A DNA stretch of 64,000 nt from positions 1,612,001 to 1,676,000 of the forward strand of contig NC_063157.1 in assembly GCF_020921035.1 (NCBI RefSeq). Direction: 5' to 3'. The position numbers were made by a program, and so were the translations under genes. Within the stretch, counting starts at the first letter, position 1. Every line of letters starts with the position of its first letter. This DNA is from Rhodamnia argentea. Taxonomy: Eukaryota > Streptophyta > Magnoliopsida > Myrtales > Myrtaceae. The notes under the pieces are model-generated. The model saw nothing but the letters and a program-made list of their open reading frames with translations, was not told the origin of the DNA and made no database searches. Positions 26,575 to 37,820 of the stretch are shown here, in pieces.

Positions 26575-27650
26575 TAGGGTGTATTTGGTTTAGCTTTCCC
26601 AAGGGACTTTGAGCTTCTAAAACCCCTTGGGGAAATGTTGAGGTGTTTAGCAAGCCTTTTCAAGGAACATCGAATCAAATGCTAGCCTTGAGAAGGCTAA
26701 AAGCCCAATGCTGATAGGACTAGCATTGGGCTAACAACATTTTCGGAATGCTAAAGGCCTCATTAATAAAAACGAGTCGGTTACCTATTTTGTTCTCAAA
26801 ACCTTACTGAAATTCCATTTTTACCCCCTTTAAAAGTGAAACCCTAGTTGCTAGTTGTTGTTTATCTTCTTCAGTGAATCTGGTAGAGGAGGGCGGAGGG
26901 TGGGTGAATGGCCAACGAAGGCCAGAGGATGGCCGACGAAGGGTCATTATGGACTCATTGATTCTGTTCGATGCATTATCACACATACAGATCCAATTCC
27001 TTATGCTCATATCCTAACACGTAAATTAATGTTCATCCAGATCATACATTGCCTAGAAATAGCTTGAGGCACATGTGTCTGCTGTTGATTGCGCTGCGTA
27101 GAACTTGAGGTCGAAGGATTATTGCCGTTGCGAGACACCCCTCATTATATCCCCCCCAAACAGCCTCATGCATCCAAAATTGTCCTACTTGGAAACCCAA
27201 ATCAAGCTGCCGGTGCGTCCGATCCCTTTCGGGCAATCAACATGCTTCTTATTTCTGGACCGTCTTGCTCAGCCTCGCCAGAGGAATTACAGGATCTACA
27301 TTGGATTTGCAAGATTGCAACTTTGACTCGTCTCTTCAGTGGGGGAGCGACGAAGCTGCCTCCATGCCTGTGGGGTTCAAAGTCCATCAACGAAGCGAAG
27401 ATGGAGAAGACGAAGGGGAAGGAAACCCTAAAATCAGGAAAAAGAGATCATCCTCGGGGTTGTACCTTTTTTCTTGAATAACAGAACAAATATTTTTTTT
27501 GAAAATAAAAATAAACAAATAAAATAAGAAATAGAATATATATATATATATACACACACACAGCCAAAAGTCCCTGACAACTTTTCGTTTGCCAAATACT
27601 ACTCAGTCCAAAGCTGCATTTCAAAGCATTTTTTACCAAATAATATTTTG
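26575..27650. mobile_element. Possible TIR element with internal GC-richer insert
   Basis: The left end reads TATTTGGTTTAGCTTTCCC. Near 27,600-27,645 the right side carries CCAAAGCTGC..TTACCAAATA, roughly its inverse, and the left part also holds a local inverted repeat (AGCCCAATGCT / AGCATTGGGCT, 26702-26734). A GC-richer stretch (26,880-27,470) has ORFs on both strands, none recognised. A compound (AT)n(AC)n microsatellite lies at 27537-27562. Ends and target duplication are not confirmed. Confidence 0.3.
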
Positions 27651-29160
27651 TATTTTCCCAAAGCCAATTAAGCTAAGAACGTTTGCATTTGCTCAAAATT
27701 CATTTTCAAAGTTGAACCGAGCCCAAGTCCATTGTCTTCATTCACTTATGTATCGGTTCACATTCTCCCAGTCTTCTTTACGTGGGACGAGGAAAAAATG
27801 CACAATTTTGTTTCTAAGGATCATTTCGATTTGCCTAGGTCAGTAGAACTGTAGGTTAGGACGTAGAAGGAAAAGGATATATGTACAGGTCAAAATGTAC
27901 TTCAGATCTATACTAGGCCTCGTACAAAAGTACCACTTTTCCGACTCAAACGGAGGCATAATTAGCTCTTGTCACCCTTGTATTAAGGAATTAAATACTA
28001 GAGAGAAGAACTTAAAACAATGGAGGTTTTTTTTTTTTTTTTGCTTTTTTTTTTCATTGGGGCAAATAAAACATCTACTTTGCTTTGAGGGGTCTATGTT
28101 CTGAAGTAATTGCATCGAATTATCAAATATTTAATGCCGAAAACACAAGGGATATAAATATTTGCGACTTAGTGTTGATTTTTAGCCAAACAAATCGTGA
28201 AAATGACGATCAATACGCATCGTATTTGCACATAACTTGACACGAGAGTCAAGGCTCGCCAAAGCTCATAGAATACAAGACATGTTTGACCGCGGATAAT
28301 CTCCTCGATTAAATACTAAATAGCTTATCGGTCTAAGCACGGCCATCCTTTGATCAAATAACCGAGAAACAATATAATTCCATTGAATCAAGGTCAATAC
28401 AAATAGTAACGATAATAAAATAATAATAAAAAATCGAAAAATGAAAATGACACGACAGATCACATGATGAAGTTGGTCCATGAGGAGGAGGCAAATGTCG
28501 AGGATCGGGTGGACAATTTGACATCGAACCCGGTGCAAGTTTCTAATTCTCTATTTTATATATGCACCATTTTGCAAGCTAAGCGGCCAAAATTTCTCGA
28601 TTTGTTCCCACATTGTTTTCACAAACTTTATCTCATTCGACATGAAATGGTACGTCCGTTCAGACGTCACTGAAACCCATGCTTCTTCTACTATCTTCAC
28701 AAGGAGTTAATTTCGAAAGAAAAAAAACAAAACATAAGAGGCCATGCTTCTTCAATTCAACTATCTCATAGTTCAATTGTACCGACCTAGTCGATTTGAT
28801 AATACTTTTCTTCTCGTCGTTCCTTCTTTTCTTCTTTGCCTTTACGTGAAAGAAAACTTATCCTTTTTTGGGTAATTCGTGCCGTCCTTGTGTTCTTAAT
28901 TTAGGATTGGAATGTCCATTTCGCAACCGAATTTAAGTGATCTGTCAAATGTCAAATAGATTCCCGAGGATTTACGCCAAAACTTGCCAATTTCGCCAAG
29001 AAATCAAAAACAGGAAAGAAACTTTCAGCCTTAAGAGCAAAAATACAATCTTTTTCCCCCTTCCCCATTTTTCTTCTCATCATCAATCTACATCTAAAAG
29101 AACAAAATTGAACAGAAACTAAGAACTGATTTGAGTTAGCACTAGCGAGCTAAGAGTTTT
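27651..29160. other. Intergenic and GATA gene 3' flank, no other gene recognised
   Basis: Low-complexity DNA with a poly-T run near 28,028. The right-most few hundred bases are probably the 3' UTR of the minus-strand GATA gene. Confidence 0.5.
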
Positions 29161-29206
29161 TTGTTCCCCTTCTTTAGGTGAGATTATTTTTCTACTAGAT
29201 CGCGAG

Positions 29207-30640
29207 CTACATCAAATGCCGGTAAGCGGGTCCACCGCAGTGGTTGATCAAGAACTCGTCGGCCCCGCTCGACACGCCGAAGATGGGACCTTGTCCGAAG
29301 TACTGCTGCTGCTGGTGATGCGCCCTGTGGACCTCCTTCTGCCTCCTGAGCTCGACGACCTTGCGGTGCGAATTCGAGTGCTTCGTGGACACGAAGGTCG
29401 GGCTCGCGGCGGGCCGGTACTCGGGCACCAGGCGGCCCGACTTGTACCGGACCCCGCAGGCATTGCACAACGTCTTCGGCCCCATCGGGCCAGTCCTCCA
29501 CTGGGGCGTCTTCTCAGACGCGCAGTGGAGGCATCTCCGGGGCACCGAGTCCGGATTCCCATCCGGGGTCTCCCGTTTCTTCACGCAGGACGGGGCGGTC
29601 TTGGGAGGCTTGACGGGGGAGAGGTGAAGGAGGCGGGTGGTCCAGTCGCAAGGGGCGGCACGGGACCTCTTGCTCCGGGACTTGGAGGGGAGGGGCGTCT
29701 CTGGGAGGAAAATCGGGGGGCCGGCATCGGCATCGGCATCGGTGGCGGCAGGCTTGAGGTCGCGGAGCTCGGACCGGGCTAGGGCGTCGGAGCAGGATGA
29801 TTCGGGCGTGGGCGGTTTGGATCCGGGAATGAAGTGGAGAGGCTGTTGGAGGTTCTGCTTAGTCGAGAACGAGTCCTCCACGAAATTCGACAGCCATTCA
29901 AGCTCAGCCAAGTCATCATACTGCAACAACGACAAAATCATTAAGAAAAAGCACGATCCACCACCATTTTAGCTCTTTCAGGTAATTTTCTTACCATCAT
30001 CATTCGTAGATTTCAAATTTCAACCACAGGATCGAGTCACATTAATTAATCAATCAATACAACTGCAACAGCCAACTTTTTTCATTTCAAAATCGGAAGA
30101 AGTTGCATTCCTGATTATTTCTCTTCTTCTTTGCTCTAATTTCGGCCATAATGAAGACGCAAATCCCTCCAGAATGCGAACTCGATTCGATAGAATTAAG
30201 GTACAGAACATGGCGACAATCCCGGTTCGTGAATTCAAACGAAAAGACCGAATTCGTTACGTGAATGTCGCACATTTTTTTTCTCGAAACTCGTCTGTTT
30301 TACTGATCGTCCCGTTTCTGAATTGAATTCGCGAACAGAGCGAATACGAAAAAGCTCGAGACTTTTTTTTTTTTTTCCGTACCGGAACGCAGAGCTCGCC
30401 GGCGAAGCTGGAGTCGCCGAAGCTCCGGGACCCGAAGCTGCCGGAGAAGTTGTTGTCGCCGCAGGAGATGGAGGAATTGCAGCTGTCCACCACGGTGACG
30501 GTGGAGGAATCGGCCGAGTTGGCGCCGACATTGTCAAAGAATCCATCGGTCATTACGGCGTCCTCGTTGGAGAAATCAAGGAGGTCGTCGACGGCGAATT
30601 GCTCCCCACCGACAAAGTACTCCGACGCCTCCATCTTCAT
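29207..30640 (-). CDS. GATA-type zinc-finger transcription factor, subfamily A (GATA5/GATA12-like), 2 exons, 323 aa
   Basis: Exons in transcript order: 30640-30383 and 29920-29207 (258 + 714 nt, phase 0, GT-AG). Exon 1 starts M-K-M-E-A-S-E-Y-F and has the acidic N-terminal region [11 protein letters not shown]. The junction yields L-C-V-P then [10 protein letters not shown], a signature of this subfamily. The type IV finger is C216-x2-C219-x18-C238-x2-C241, followed by the basic tail [14 protein letters not shown] basic stretch before the finger (S-K-S-R-S-K-R-S-R) may act in nuclear import. These factors bind W-GATA-R sites in promoters. The second Met (M-E-A-S) is an alternative start. The ORF extends upstream through a CT-rich leader that is very probably untranslated. 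Confidence 0.93.
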
Positions 30641-30900
30641 CTCCCTAACGAACGAAGGCGTGTAATCCTTCAGAGGCCGCGCTCGAAATGTAGAGAGAGA
30701 AAGTCTGCGAGTTTTTAGAGAGAGAGAAAGGGAGGGAGAGAGGGAGAGAACGAAGGTGAGCTGTGGGATGGAGAGTGAGAGCGAGAGCGGAGGAGAGGGT
30801 TGGGTTTTGAGGAGCGGAGGGAGGGGCAAAAGTGTAAATAAGGAGAGAACGAAGGTGATTATGGGATTAGGGGGGAGCGACTTGCAGGTTCTGTAGAGTT
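30641..30900 (-). promoter_or_regulatory. GATA gene 5' leader, pyrimidine-rich
   Basis: On the minus strand the 200 bp before the start are CT-rich (CTCTC tracts), as in many plant 5' UTRs and core promoters. No TATA box was identified. Confidence 0.4.
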
Positions 30901-32800
30901 AATTAAACAAAATTAATTTCCTTTATTTGGCAAGTGAAAATTTTAATTATTTAGACAGGCTTTATTTGAATAAAAAAATATAATTTTTTTCCTTTTTTAT
31001 TTGTTGGGTTTTGGGTAAATGTGATTGGAGTTCATGCTGTCACGAGTTGGCAAAAAGGATTTAACCTCTGACCGCGGAAGGAAGGTGACGTGAGATTCAA
31101 AGGTGGGATCCCTTAATTAGGTGATTAGCCAATTAATTCACCAAAAGTCAATGGGTTAAATTTAAATTCATTTTCCAACAATTGCGATGTCACTCTTGGT
31201 TATTATGCTCTAACCATAATTGTCATTCGTAATCATGAAAGCGACCGATTCAATTTGAATTTAAGAAGATAGATACAAATGTATTCCAGATGGACACGAA
31301 ACGAAGTAACTGTACATGGGTGTGATCCACCGTGTTCAATAAGCTCGATCCTTATGACCGGCAACATTAAGTTCACCGGTCGGTCAAACTCCAAAGACTC
31401 GTAATTCTAAAGGTATGGAAATTTTAAATTCGTTCATCTAGGGCAATGTCCTGTTGACGTGCATTTCATCTTGCCATTTCAATATTTTAGATTAAGGTTT
31501 TCTCGACATTTCACCGATAGAAATGCGTTATATCTTGACCGACCAAGAAAAGCAAAGACACACTGCTGCGAATTTCAATTTCCGAGTGATATACTTCCCG
31601 TGTAGTCGGGCCGGGAGACGTGTGCAAGTGGCTGAGCAGGTTAATTTAGACCGCTAACAAATTTTTTTTTTTTGTTGTGGTGGTTTAACAGTGATTAATT
31701 TTAGCTGGCTGATTAGCAAGCTGTCACTATACCGCAATAATAGCAGCAGCTACCTTCAGCTGAAAAAGATTGATGAGGGACTGGGAGTAGGAGTAGGCAT
31801 CGCCGTCGTCATCCAGTAAAGCTAGCCATTAATGATGTGATTAAAGAATTAATACAGGGTAATTAATTACAAATTATTTTAAAAAAAATGGAAAAGTGAT
31901 GTCAAATATGAAAAATGGGGGAAATTCAAATTCAACCCCCCTAAAGAATCGATCCCCGGCAGGTTTTGTCGCTGGGGGGGTTCCTCCAATTGCGTCCAAG
32001 TTTACAGCCGGATTCCTCTGCTCCACAAATTTATAAGAATTCCCGTCTCGGGACTCGTGTAATATTTCTTTTTTTAATTTTCTGAAAATTCGTTAATCTC
32101 TCTGATTAATTATTTAAAAAAAAATTAATGGGGAGAAATTATTTACTTGGTTAACTGTACCTTCTGAACCCCGCCCTGTGGTTGTGGCCCAATCATGCTG
32201 CTTATTAAATTCCCCAACCCACGTTTAAGCACGATACTTACAGCTCAACTAGGTTAATTAAAAAAAGAGAGAGGAAAACACAGTTAAAATAAACGGTCAT
32301 GATCTCATCCACGTGGCTCCATGTGTATGGAGATTCTTAATCTTTTCGCAGCCTTGCAAGAATTTACGGCAAGTTCCTCATCCATGATCCTAGGAATCTT
32401 CGCCTTTGGGATGAGTGAAAATGGAGCGAGAAAAGTAGAATAAAGGGTTGTAAAAAAAAAAAAGAAAGTAGAATAAAGGAAAAATTGGTGCAACTTTCAT
32501 GATTTTAGAGTGCACGAAAGACAGCCCAACATAGGTTTTAGTATCGAGCGATTATCAATATTGGTAAATTTCGTACAATTGAAGATGTTTTTGTAGGGAA
32601 ATATATTATTTCTTTGGATAAATCAGTTTGATTTTCGTCTCGACATTTCAAAAAGATTATGGAGTAGCGTTAGAATAGTTGCAAAAGCAGCTCAAATAGT
32701 GTCTTTAACTTATTAAATCACCACACGTGCAATATAGTTTTTCGTGGACGAGATAGACTAGGCTAACACAACAACATAACTTGCTGATTATTTCTCCTTA
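30901..32800. other. Intergenic, no gene recognised
   Basis: AT-rich DNA upstream of the GATA gene with only short chance ORFs. No repeats beyond homopolymer runs stood out. Confidence 0.5.
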
Positions 32801-32948
32801 TAGAGTCTTTTTAATCAATGGATTAAATGTACCAATTGAGTTGAAAACGCATTTTTATTTTGATATATTTACAATAAATTCCCACATCGGGAGAGATTTA
32901 AATGTCTCGAAACTAGTCTTTTGATCTTTATGGTAAAGTTTCCCTATT

Positions 32949-33015
<67 letters not shown>

Positions 33016-33060
33016 AATGACTTTTGTAAACGAAGGAATGAGGTTATTATGATTGAACAT
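32800..33060 (+). repeat. Repeat copy A with expanded (TA)n microsatellite
   Basis: Shares an ordered series of words with 33,318-33,505: TTAATCAATGGATTAAATG, ATTTTTATTTTGATA, CCCACATCGGGAGAGAT, then CTATTACAATATATATA and a downstream G-rich word. In this copy the TA tract runs about 60 bp (32,952-33,012). Confidence 0.65.
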
Positions 33061-33317
33061 ATATCCACCGCCTTGAGTTGGAACCGTTGACTTTGTCTTA
33101 GTTACACCTATTAAGATTGGTCACAAACCTGTTTTTTATGCTCTAAGTGGTTATATGGGGTTAATTATATTCACTAAACGAATTTAAACATAATACGCGT
33201 ATTAAATAAATCATCAATGAGTTGTAATAGGTCGTAAATAAATTATAAATGGGTTTACAATTCACTTAGGCCCAACTCATACGACTCTATTTTCATTTTC
33301 TCTCGCCGTTCATTTCT

Positions 33318-33505
33318 CATTGAGAGTCTCTTTAATTAATGGATAAAATGTACCAAATTGAAAACACATTTTTATTTCGATACATTTTCAATGAACGCTC
33401 ACATGGGGAGAGATGTAGATGCCTCAAATTTCTCTATTACAATATATATATAAAAGAATCAGTTTTTTAAATGAGGGAGTGCGGTTGTTATGAGTGAGTG
33501 TGCAC
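33318..33505 (+). repeat. Repeat copy B with short TA tract
   Basis: Direct diverged copy of the 32.8-33.06 kb segment, about 510 bp away. It has only about 10 bp of TA in the position where copy A has about 60 bp. Confidence 0.65.
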
Positions 33506-33939
33506 TATAGAGATTTTTTCTATTTGTACCCATTGAAGTTGTCTTAGTTAAACGAGAGAGATGTAAGGTGAACAAACTTGCTTGACTTATACTGTGGTTA
33601 TGGATAACATTATTATTTAATTCACACGTCTTAATTGAACCGTAAGACGAAAGGCGTTGCGATGGGGACCAATCATAGGAAGGAGAGATACACATGCGCT
33701 AATCCCGAGGTTAATTGATTCTAGTAATTGGATAAGGTCATTTTTGTTTTAACATTTTACTCATTACCCTAATCAATCCCATTAACTTTTATATATATTA
33801 ATTTTTTAATTTTCGGTGTTAAGGTAGAAGGAAAGTCGCCCCACATGATCCTTTTTTCTTTATTTAATTTCTTTTTCCAGCGTTCATTAACTTTTCCCGT
33901 GGAAATATTTCGTTAAAGGTGGGTCGTGGGGTGGGGTCC

Positions 33940-34250
33940 ACCCAGCACGTGACGATGGTGGAGGTGGTGTCAGCGATCATGTGATGTCTTTAGGTTCGTT
34001 TTTTTTTTTTTTTAAGCGCTCAAAAAAGAAAGGGGAAAAAAGGGGAAAGAAAAAGAAAAATCAATGGAACTCAAAAGACCAAAAAGCCCCCGAGGGGTCC
34101 GGTCAATTCCACGTGTCGGCTACCCGATTGGTGGTTGCCCACTTTCCGTTCGTGCTTCCTCGCACGTGCGTTGTGCTCTCCATGTCTAAACGCTGTTTGC
34201 TCGAACATGGGCGCACGTGCTCGTGCTCACGTGAGTATCACGTGATATCA
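33940..34250. promoter_or_regulatory. Cluster of six CACGTG (G-box) palindromes
   Basis: CACGTG occurs at 33946, 34110, 34163, 34214, 34228 and 34239 (start positions). Such G-boxes are bound by bZIP and bHLH factors in light and abscisic-acid responses. The nearest recognised genes are the GATA gene (start 3.3 kb to the left, pointing away) and the minus-strand gene at 36.1 kb, so the target is unknown. Also close by are a poly-T run at 33,998 and a GC-rich stretch at 34,290-34,320. Confidence 0.5.
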
Positions 34251-36050
34251 TTGCTGCCCAGTGAGCAGAGCACTGTGCTCTCTTAGTGGAACGAGCCGAG
34301 CCCGGCCCGTCCCGGCCGGAGCTAATGGCGCTCTACATATTTCATATTTGAAGTCAAGAGCTACTTAAGTTACTTAGGACCTCAATGTTATCTAGTATGC
34401 CTCGGAAGCACAAGTGAGATTTAGCGGTGAGTCTCATCCATAGCTTTTTCAAGAACGGATTTGTCATCGTAGATAATCGACGGTCAATCATTAGATTCGA
34501 TGACGAGCACACGCCGAAATCTCCCATTTCATTTATAACGACTTGCGATGCAGGTCTAAATCCAACATCCTCATCACCGTCGTGTAGGGATACCGACATC
34601 AATAAGTTGAAAGAGCACAAATCAAATACATGTAAGGTTCGACAAAGAAAAAATACATGTAAGGAACTTCCGGATATATACTTAGGTCTAATTAAGCAGA
34701 GTAAAACCCTCGGATCTTGACCAAAATCTAGATTGAGAGCGGAGAGTGGCATAATCTCGGAGAGCTTCAAAATAGAGAAGGGTTTATCGGGGAGAGGCGT
34801 CGTCCATAGCCTCGATTCCATAGTGAATTAGAAATTTTTTTTATCCTTTAAAAAAAAAAAAATCGGATAGACATTCATCACAGATTGAAGACTATATTCT
34901 AGACAATTAGGAGCTTGACCTTTGATAATTTCGAGTTGCGGTCTTAAAAGGCTGGCTAGGGCTACGAACCCTTCTCTCTGTTCATGGAAACTTTTCATCA
35001 TGAAAATCGAGTCGTCGATCTACATGGAATTTCAAAGAAAAGATAAAATTTCGTTTCTCGCCTTCCGATCTTGAATTCCAAGTCATTAATATCGATTCTA
35101 TGTAATATAGCTAAGTTTTGAAGAGATATCAGACATTTTCAATTGTTATTGAATGCCATGACGGGACGAAGCTACCGTATACTCATGTCGTATATCCTGC
35201 ATGAGTTACTGAAAATGGCAATCCTTTCATTTCGCAAATTATCTACTAATGCTGCGAGAAAAAAGAAGTACGGAAGAGCAACTAATCCAAGCCGAAACGA
35301 TTCCGCTATTGCTTTGATTGGTGTGACTAAGGAAACAGAATCATCTAATTTTTGTTCGTGAATTCAACAACCTTAGCTGGACATGACTCCCGGGATCATG
35401 TGTGGGCGCACGTTGTGTGTCCAGTGGACTTGCCCCAAGTTTCATGACCAAGAGACATTTTGACAATTATTTTTTCTCATTTTGGATTTACCAAAAAAAA
35501 AAAAAAAAAAAACAGAAAATTAACAGTGGGCCGGGTCAACCCGATCGATCTTCGCGCTATTAGAAATGGGTTTCTCAAAGAAGGCCCAGTTTTAAAGCTC
35601 TTCCAGGATCATGATGATGATGCAGAATTTGCAGGAAGTAACTTCACATTCAGAAAGAATTGCAGAGGCTGGCCTTCTTCAACAGGGGGATGATTGATTA
35701 GTCCTTCTTCGAGTCCTTTCCATCGGTGTTCGGCTCGCGCAAACGTAATATACTTAAAATTGCGATTTGTATGCAATCGGGTTGATTTCGAACCCCATGT
35801 GCACCCGAGTTGTGTTCGTATATCGGTGTCGTCTGAATTGATCTGGATGCTTTAGAGTTTGAACATATATACTTAATTTCTTTCAGTCCGGTCTCCATAC
35901 ATGCGCACTACAACTTCCATCATGTCAGAAAAGAAGAAGGCTGTGGTGGAGAGGACCTTTGGCCGTTTGAGTTAAAGCTTCTCTATCTCTAAGTACCTTT
36001 TATTACATACCGACTTATCGAGACCAATCCCCATTATAGATTATTTTTTC
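34251..36050. other. Intergenic, no gene recognised
   Basis: A minus-strand ORF of 155 codons (34354-34821) has no recognised domain and no clear splice partners; I do not call it. An A-rich run lies at 35,491-35,512. Confidence 0.45.
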
Positions 36051-36138
36051 GGCATCCGGATATGGCGAAGATCATCTCTGGAGTCCGTTGCTTCTGCAGT
36101 GGATCGTCTCGTTTCATCCGGTTTCTTGTGGCGCGATG

Positions 36139-36651
36139 TCATAGCGCGCCAAGTCCTGCAGACACATTTCGGCTGTCCTCTTCTGATTTCATCAAATACA
36201 CACCGCTCACATCGGGCGGTACCCCATTCTCATCCTCAAAGACATTGCCTTTGTAAGTCACTGCCCCTCCATCCTGAACTTCGCCATCGCCGGTTCTTTC
36301 TACAATCAACGCAAAACCGACGCTCCCTTCACCAATCAGACCCTCCCGTGCCTCTCTCATCAGCTTCTTAATCTTTTCGCTATTGCCAGCTATATCATTG
36401 TCGCCGCGGTAAGAGTGTACAAGACCTCCCACCATGAACCCGGGATTCACCTTACGGCCTAAAAGAAGTGCAGCCGAGTCCTGGATGCTCATGTTCTCCT
36501 TGTTCTGGTGATGTCTTTGATTGTCGAATTGATGATTGATCTGAAAGAGCAGCCAGATGCCAAATGCCATGGCCAAAGCAAATTGGAATAGTCCCCTAGA
36601 TTGTGTTGTCCTTTGTCCGTGACTGTCGACGCCGGATTGGTTAGCCATCAT
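36139..36651 (-). CDS. Unrecognised single-pass membrane protein, 170 aa
   Basis: The single coding exon starts M-M-A-N-Q-S-G-V-D-S. A hydrophobic segment at about residues 20-37 (L-F-Q-F-A-L-A-M-A-F-G-I-W-L-L-F) would span a membrane as a signal anchor. The rest is polar, with G-F-M-V-G-G-L-V-H-S-Y and an acidic C-terminal part containing Y-K-G-N-V-F-E-D-E-N-G-V-P-P-D. I do not recognise the family. The start was chosen because a strong acceptor (TTTCCAG/GGATCC on the minus strand, near 36,683) sits just upstream, so the longer in-frame ORF is probably intron. A matching donor (CCAG/GTAATC) near 37,233 predicts a leader exon at about 37,234-37,560. A TATA box at 37591-37599 fits this model. 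Confidence 0.6.
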   Translation of the reverse strand: MMANQSGVDSHGQRTTQSRGLFQFALAMAFGIWLLFQINHQFDNQRHHQNKENMSIQDSAALLLGRKVNPGFMVGGLVHSYRGDNDIAGNSEKIKKLMREAREGLIGEGSVGFALIVERTGDGEVQDGGAVTYKGNVFEDENGVPPDVSGVYLMKSEEDSRNVSAGLGAL

Positions 36652-37459
36652 GTTCCGTTCCTTCAAATATGAATCGGATCCCTGGAAACAGAAGCACATT
36701 CCAGGAAAATTGAAGTCACATGACTTAATGGGCAAAAAAAGGAGTTGGTAAGCAGATGGGCTAAGACAATCACGAACTTGGGAGACCCATTTCTTAATAT
36801 CATTTAGGTTTAACAGAACATTAATCTTGTCAACGCCTACCGTAAGATAAATCTGTTCCTAGCTTAACAAAATCTCTGCAGGACATACGTAATACGACCT
36901 GCTCATACAGTCCTATCTGATGCTCTGACCTTGTGATGATGAACTTGATAATACACCAGCATGCTTGAATGCTCTCTCTCTCTCTCTCTCAAATGATCAC
37001 AGTAGATTATAAACTGCACAGACATGATCTATGATGTTCGAAAGCTAACAGGATTTGCAGTCCATGAGAGATCAACTTGAGAGCATTCTCTGCCTCTTGA
37101 ACCCAGGAAAGAGCCAAAAATGACAACATGCTGATGAACATGGAAAAACCAAAACCTTATTTCTGCAGCAACTGATCTATCAAATGACAGACAAGAATTC
37201 ACTTCAAGAAGTTGACAACCGGCATGAGATTACCTGGATGCGCATGCCCTTTTCTGCACGCAAGCGATGAAGCAGAGGTCGAAGAAAAGAACCCTTTTGA
37301 GAGAAACAAGAAAAGGCTCGGAAAGTGCTGTGCTTTCTGAATAATGAAGGCAAAGCAGGAGAATTTGTCAACGCGTTGAAAGTCAGGAACAGGGGTTTGA
37401 ACTTTGGAAGCTCCAAAAGGGCGGCTCTGTCACGAAACTCCTTTAGTTCATCCCCCCCA

Positions 37460-37467
37460 ACAGTAAG

Positions 37468-37516
<49 letters not shown>

Positions 37517-37600
37517 AGAAGCTTTGATTCGATGGAGCAAAGTTCAAAGGCAAAGGCAAAGGCAACTTATAAATGGGGAAAGGAGAGCTCTATTTATAGG
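37460..37600 (-). promoter_or_regulatory. TATA box and (GA)n leader for the 36-kb gene
   Basis: Minus strand CCTATAAATAGAGC (TATA at 37591-37599), followed downstream by a GA/CT microsatellite (plus strand (CT)n, about 37,474-37,513) that would lie in the 5' UTR. Confidence 0.5.
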
Positions 37601-37820
37601 TTTTTGTTTAGTTCTTTTGAGACAAAAAGATAAAATCAGATGGGAGATGAGATAAGAACCCTAGATGGGAAATTTTTTCGAGACAACAGAAAGATTTTTA
37701 TAGTTCGTTATTTTGACAGCGTGGGTCTTTCAGATCGGATGATCCTCATCAATGATTGCTGTCGTTCGAGCAACAGAAACAAATAGCTATAATACTCGTA
37801 ACTCCTAATCAACAACGATG

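Noticed and set aside
27089-27481. 130-codon plus-strand ORF
   Set aside because: Overlaps ORFs on both strands inside a probable transposon; no domain recognised.
29216-29782. 188-codon plus-strand ORF opposite the GATA gene
   Set aside because: It is the antisense shadow of the GC-rich GATA exon 2, which has the zinc finger and correct splice context; the shadow has no recognised motif.
34354-34821. 155-codon minus-strand ORF
   Set aside because: Unrecognised, no promoter or splice context, in a repeat-rich region; may be a relic but I cannot support a gene.
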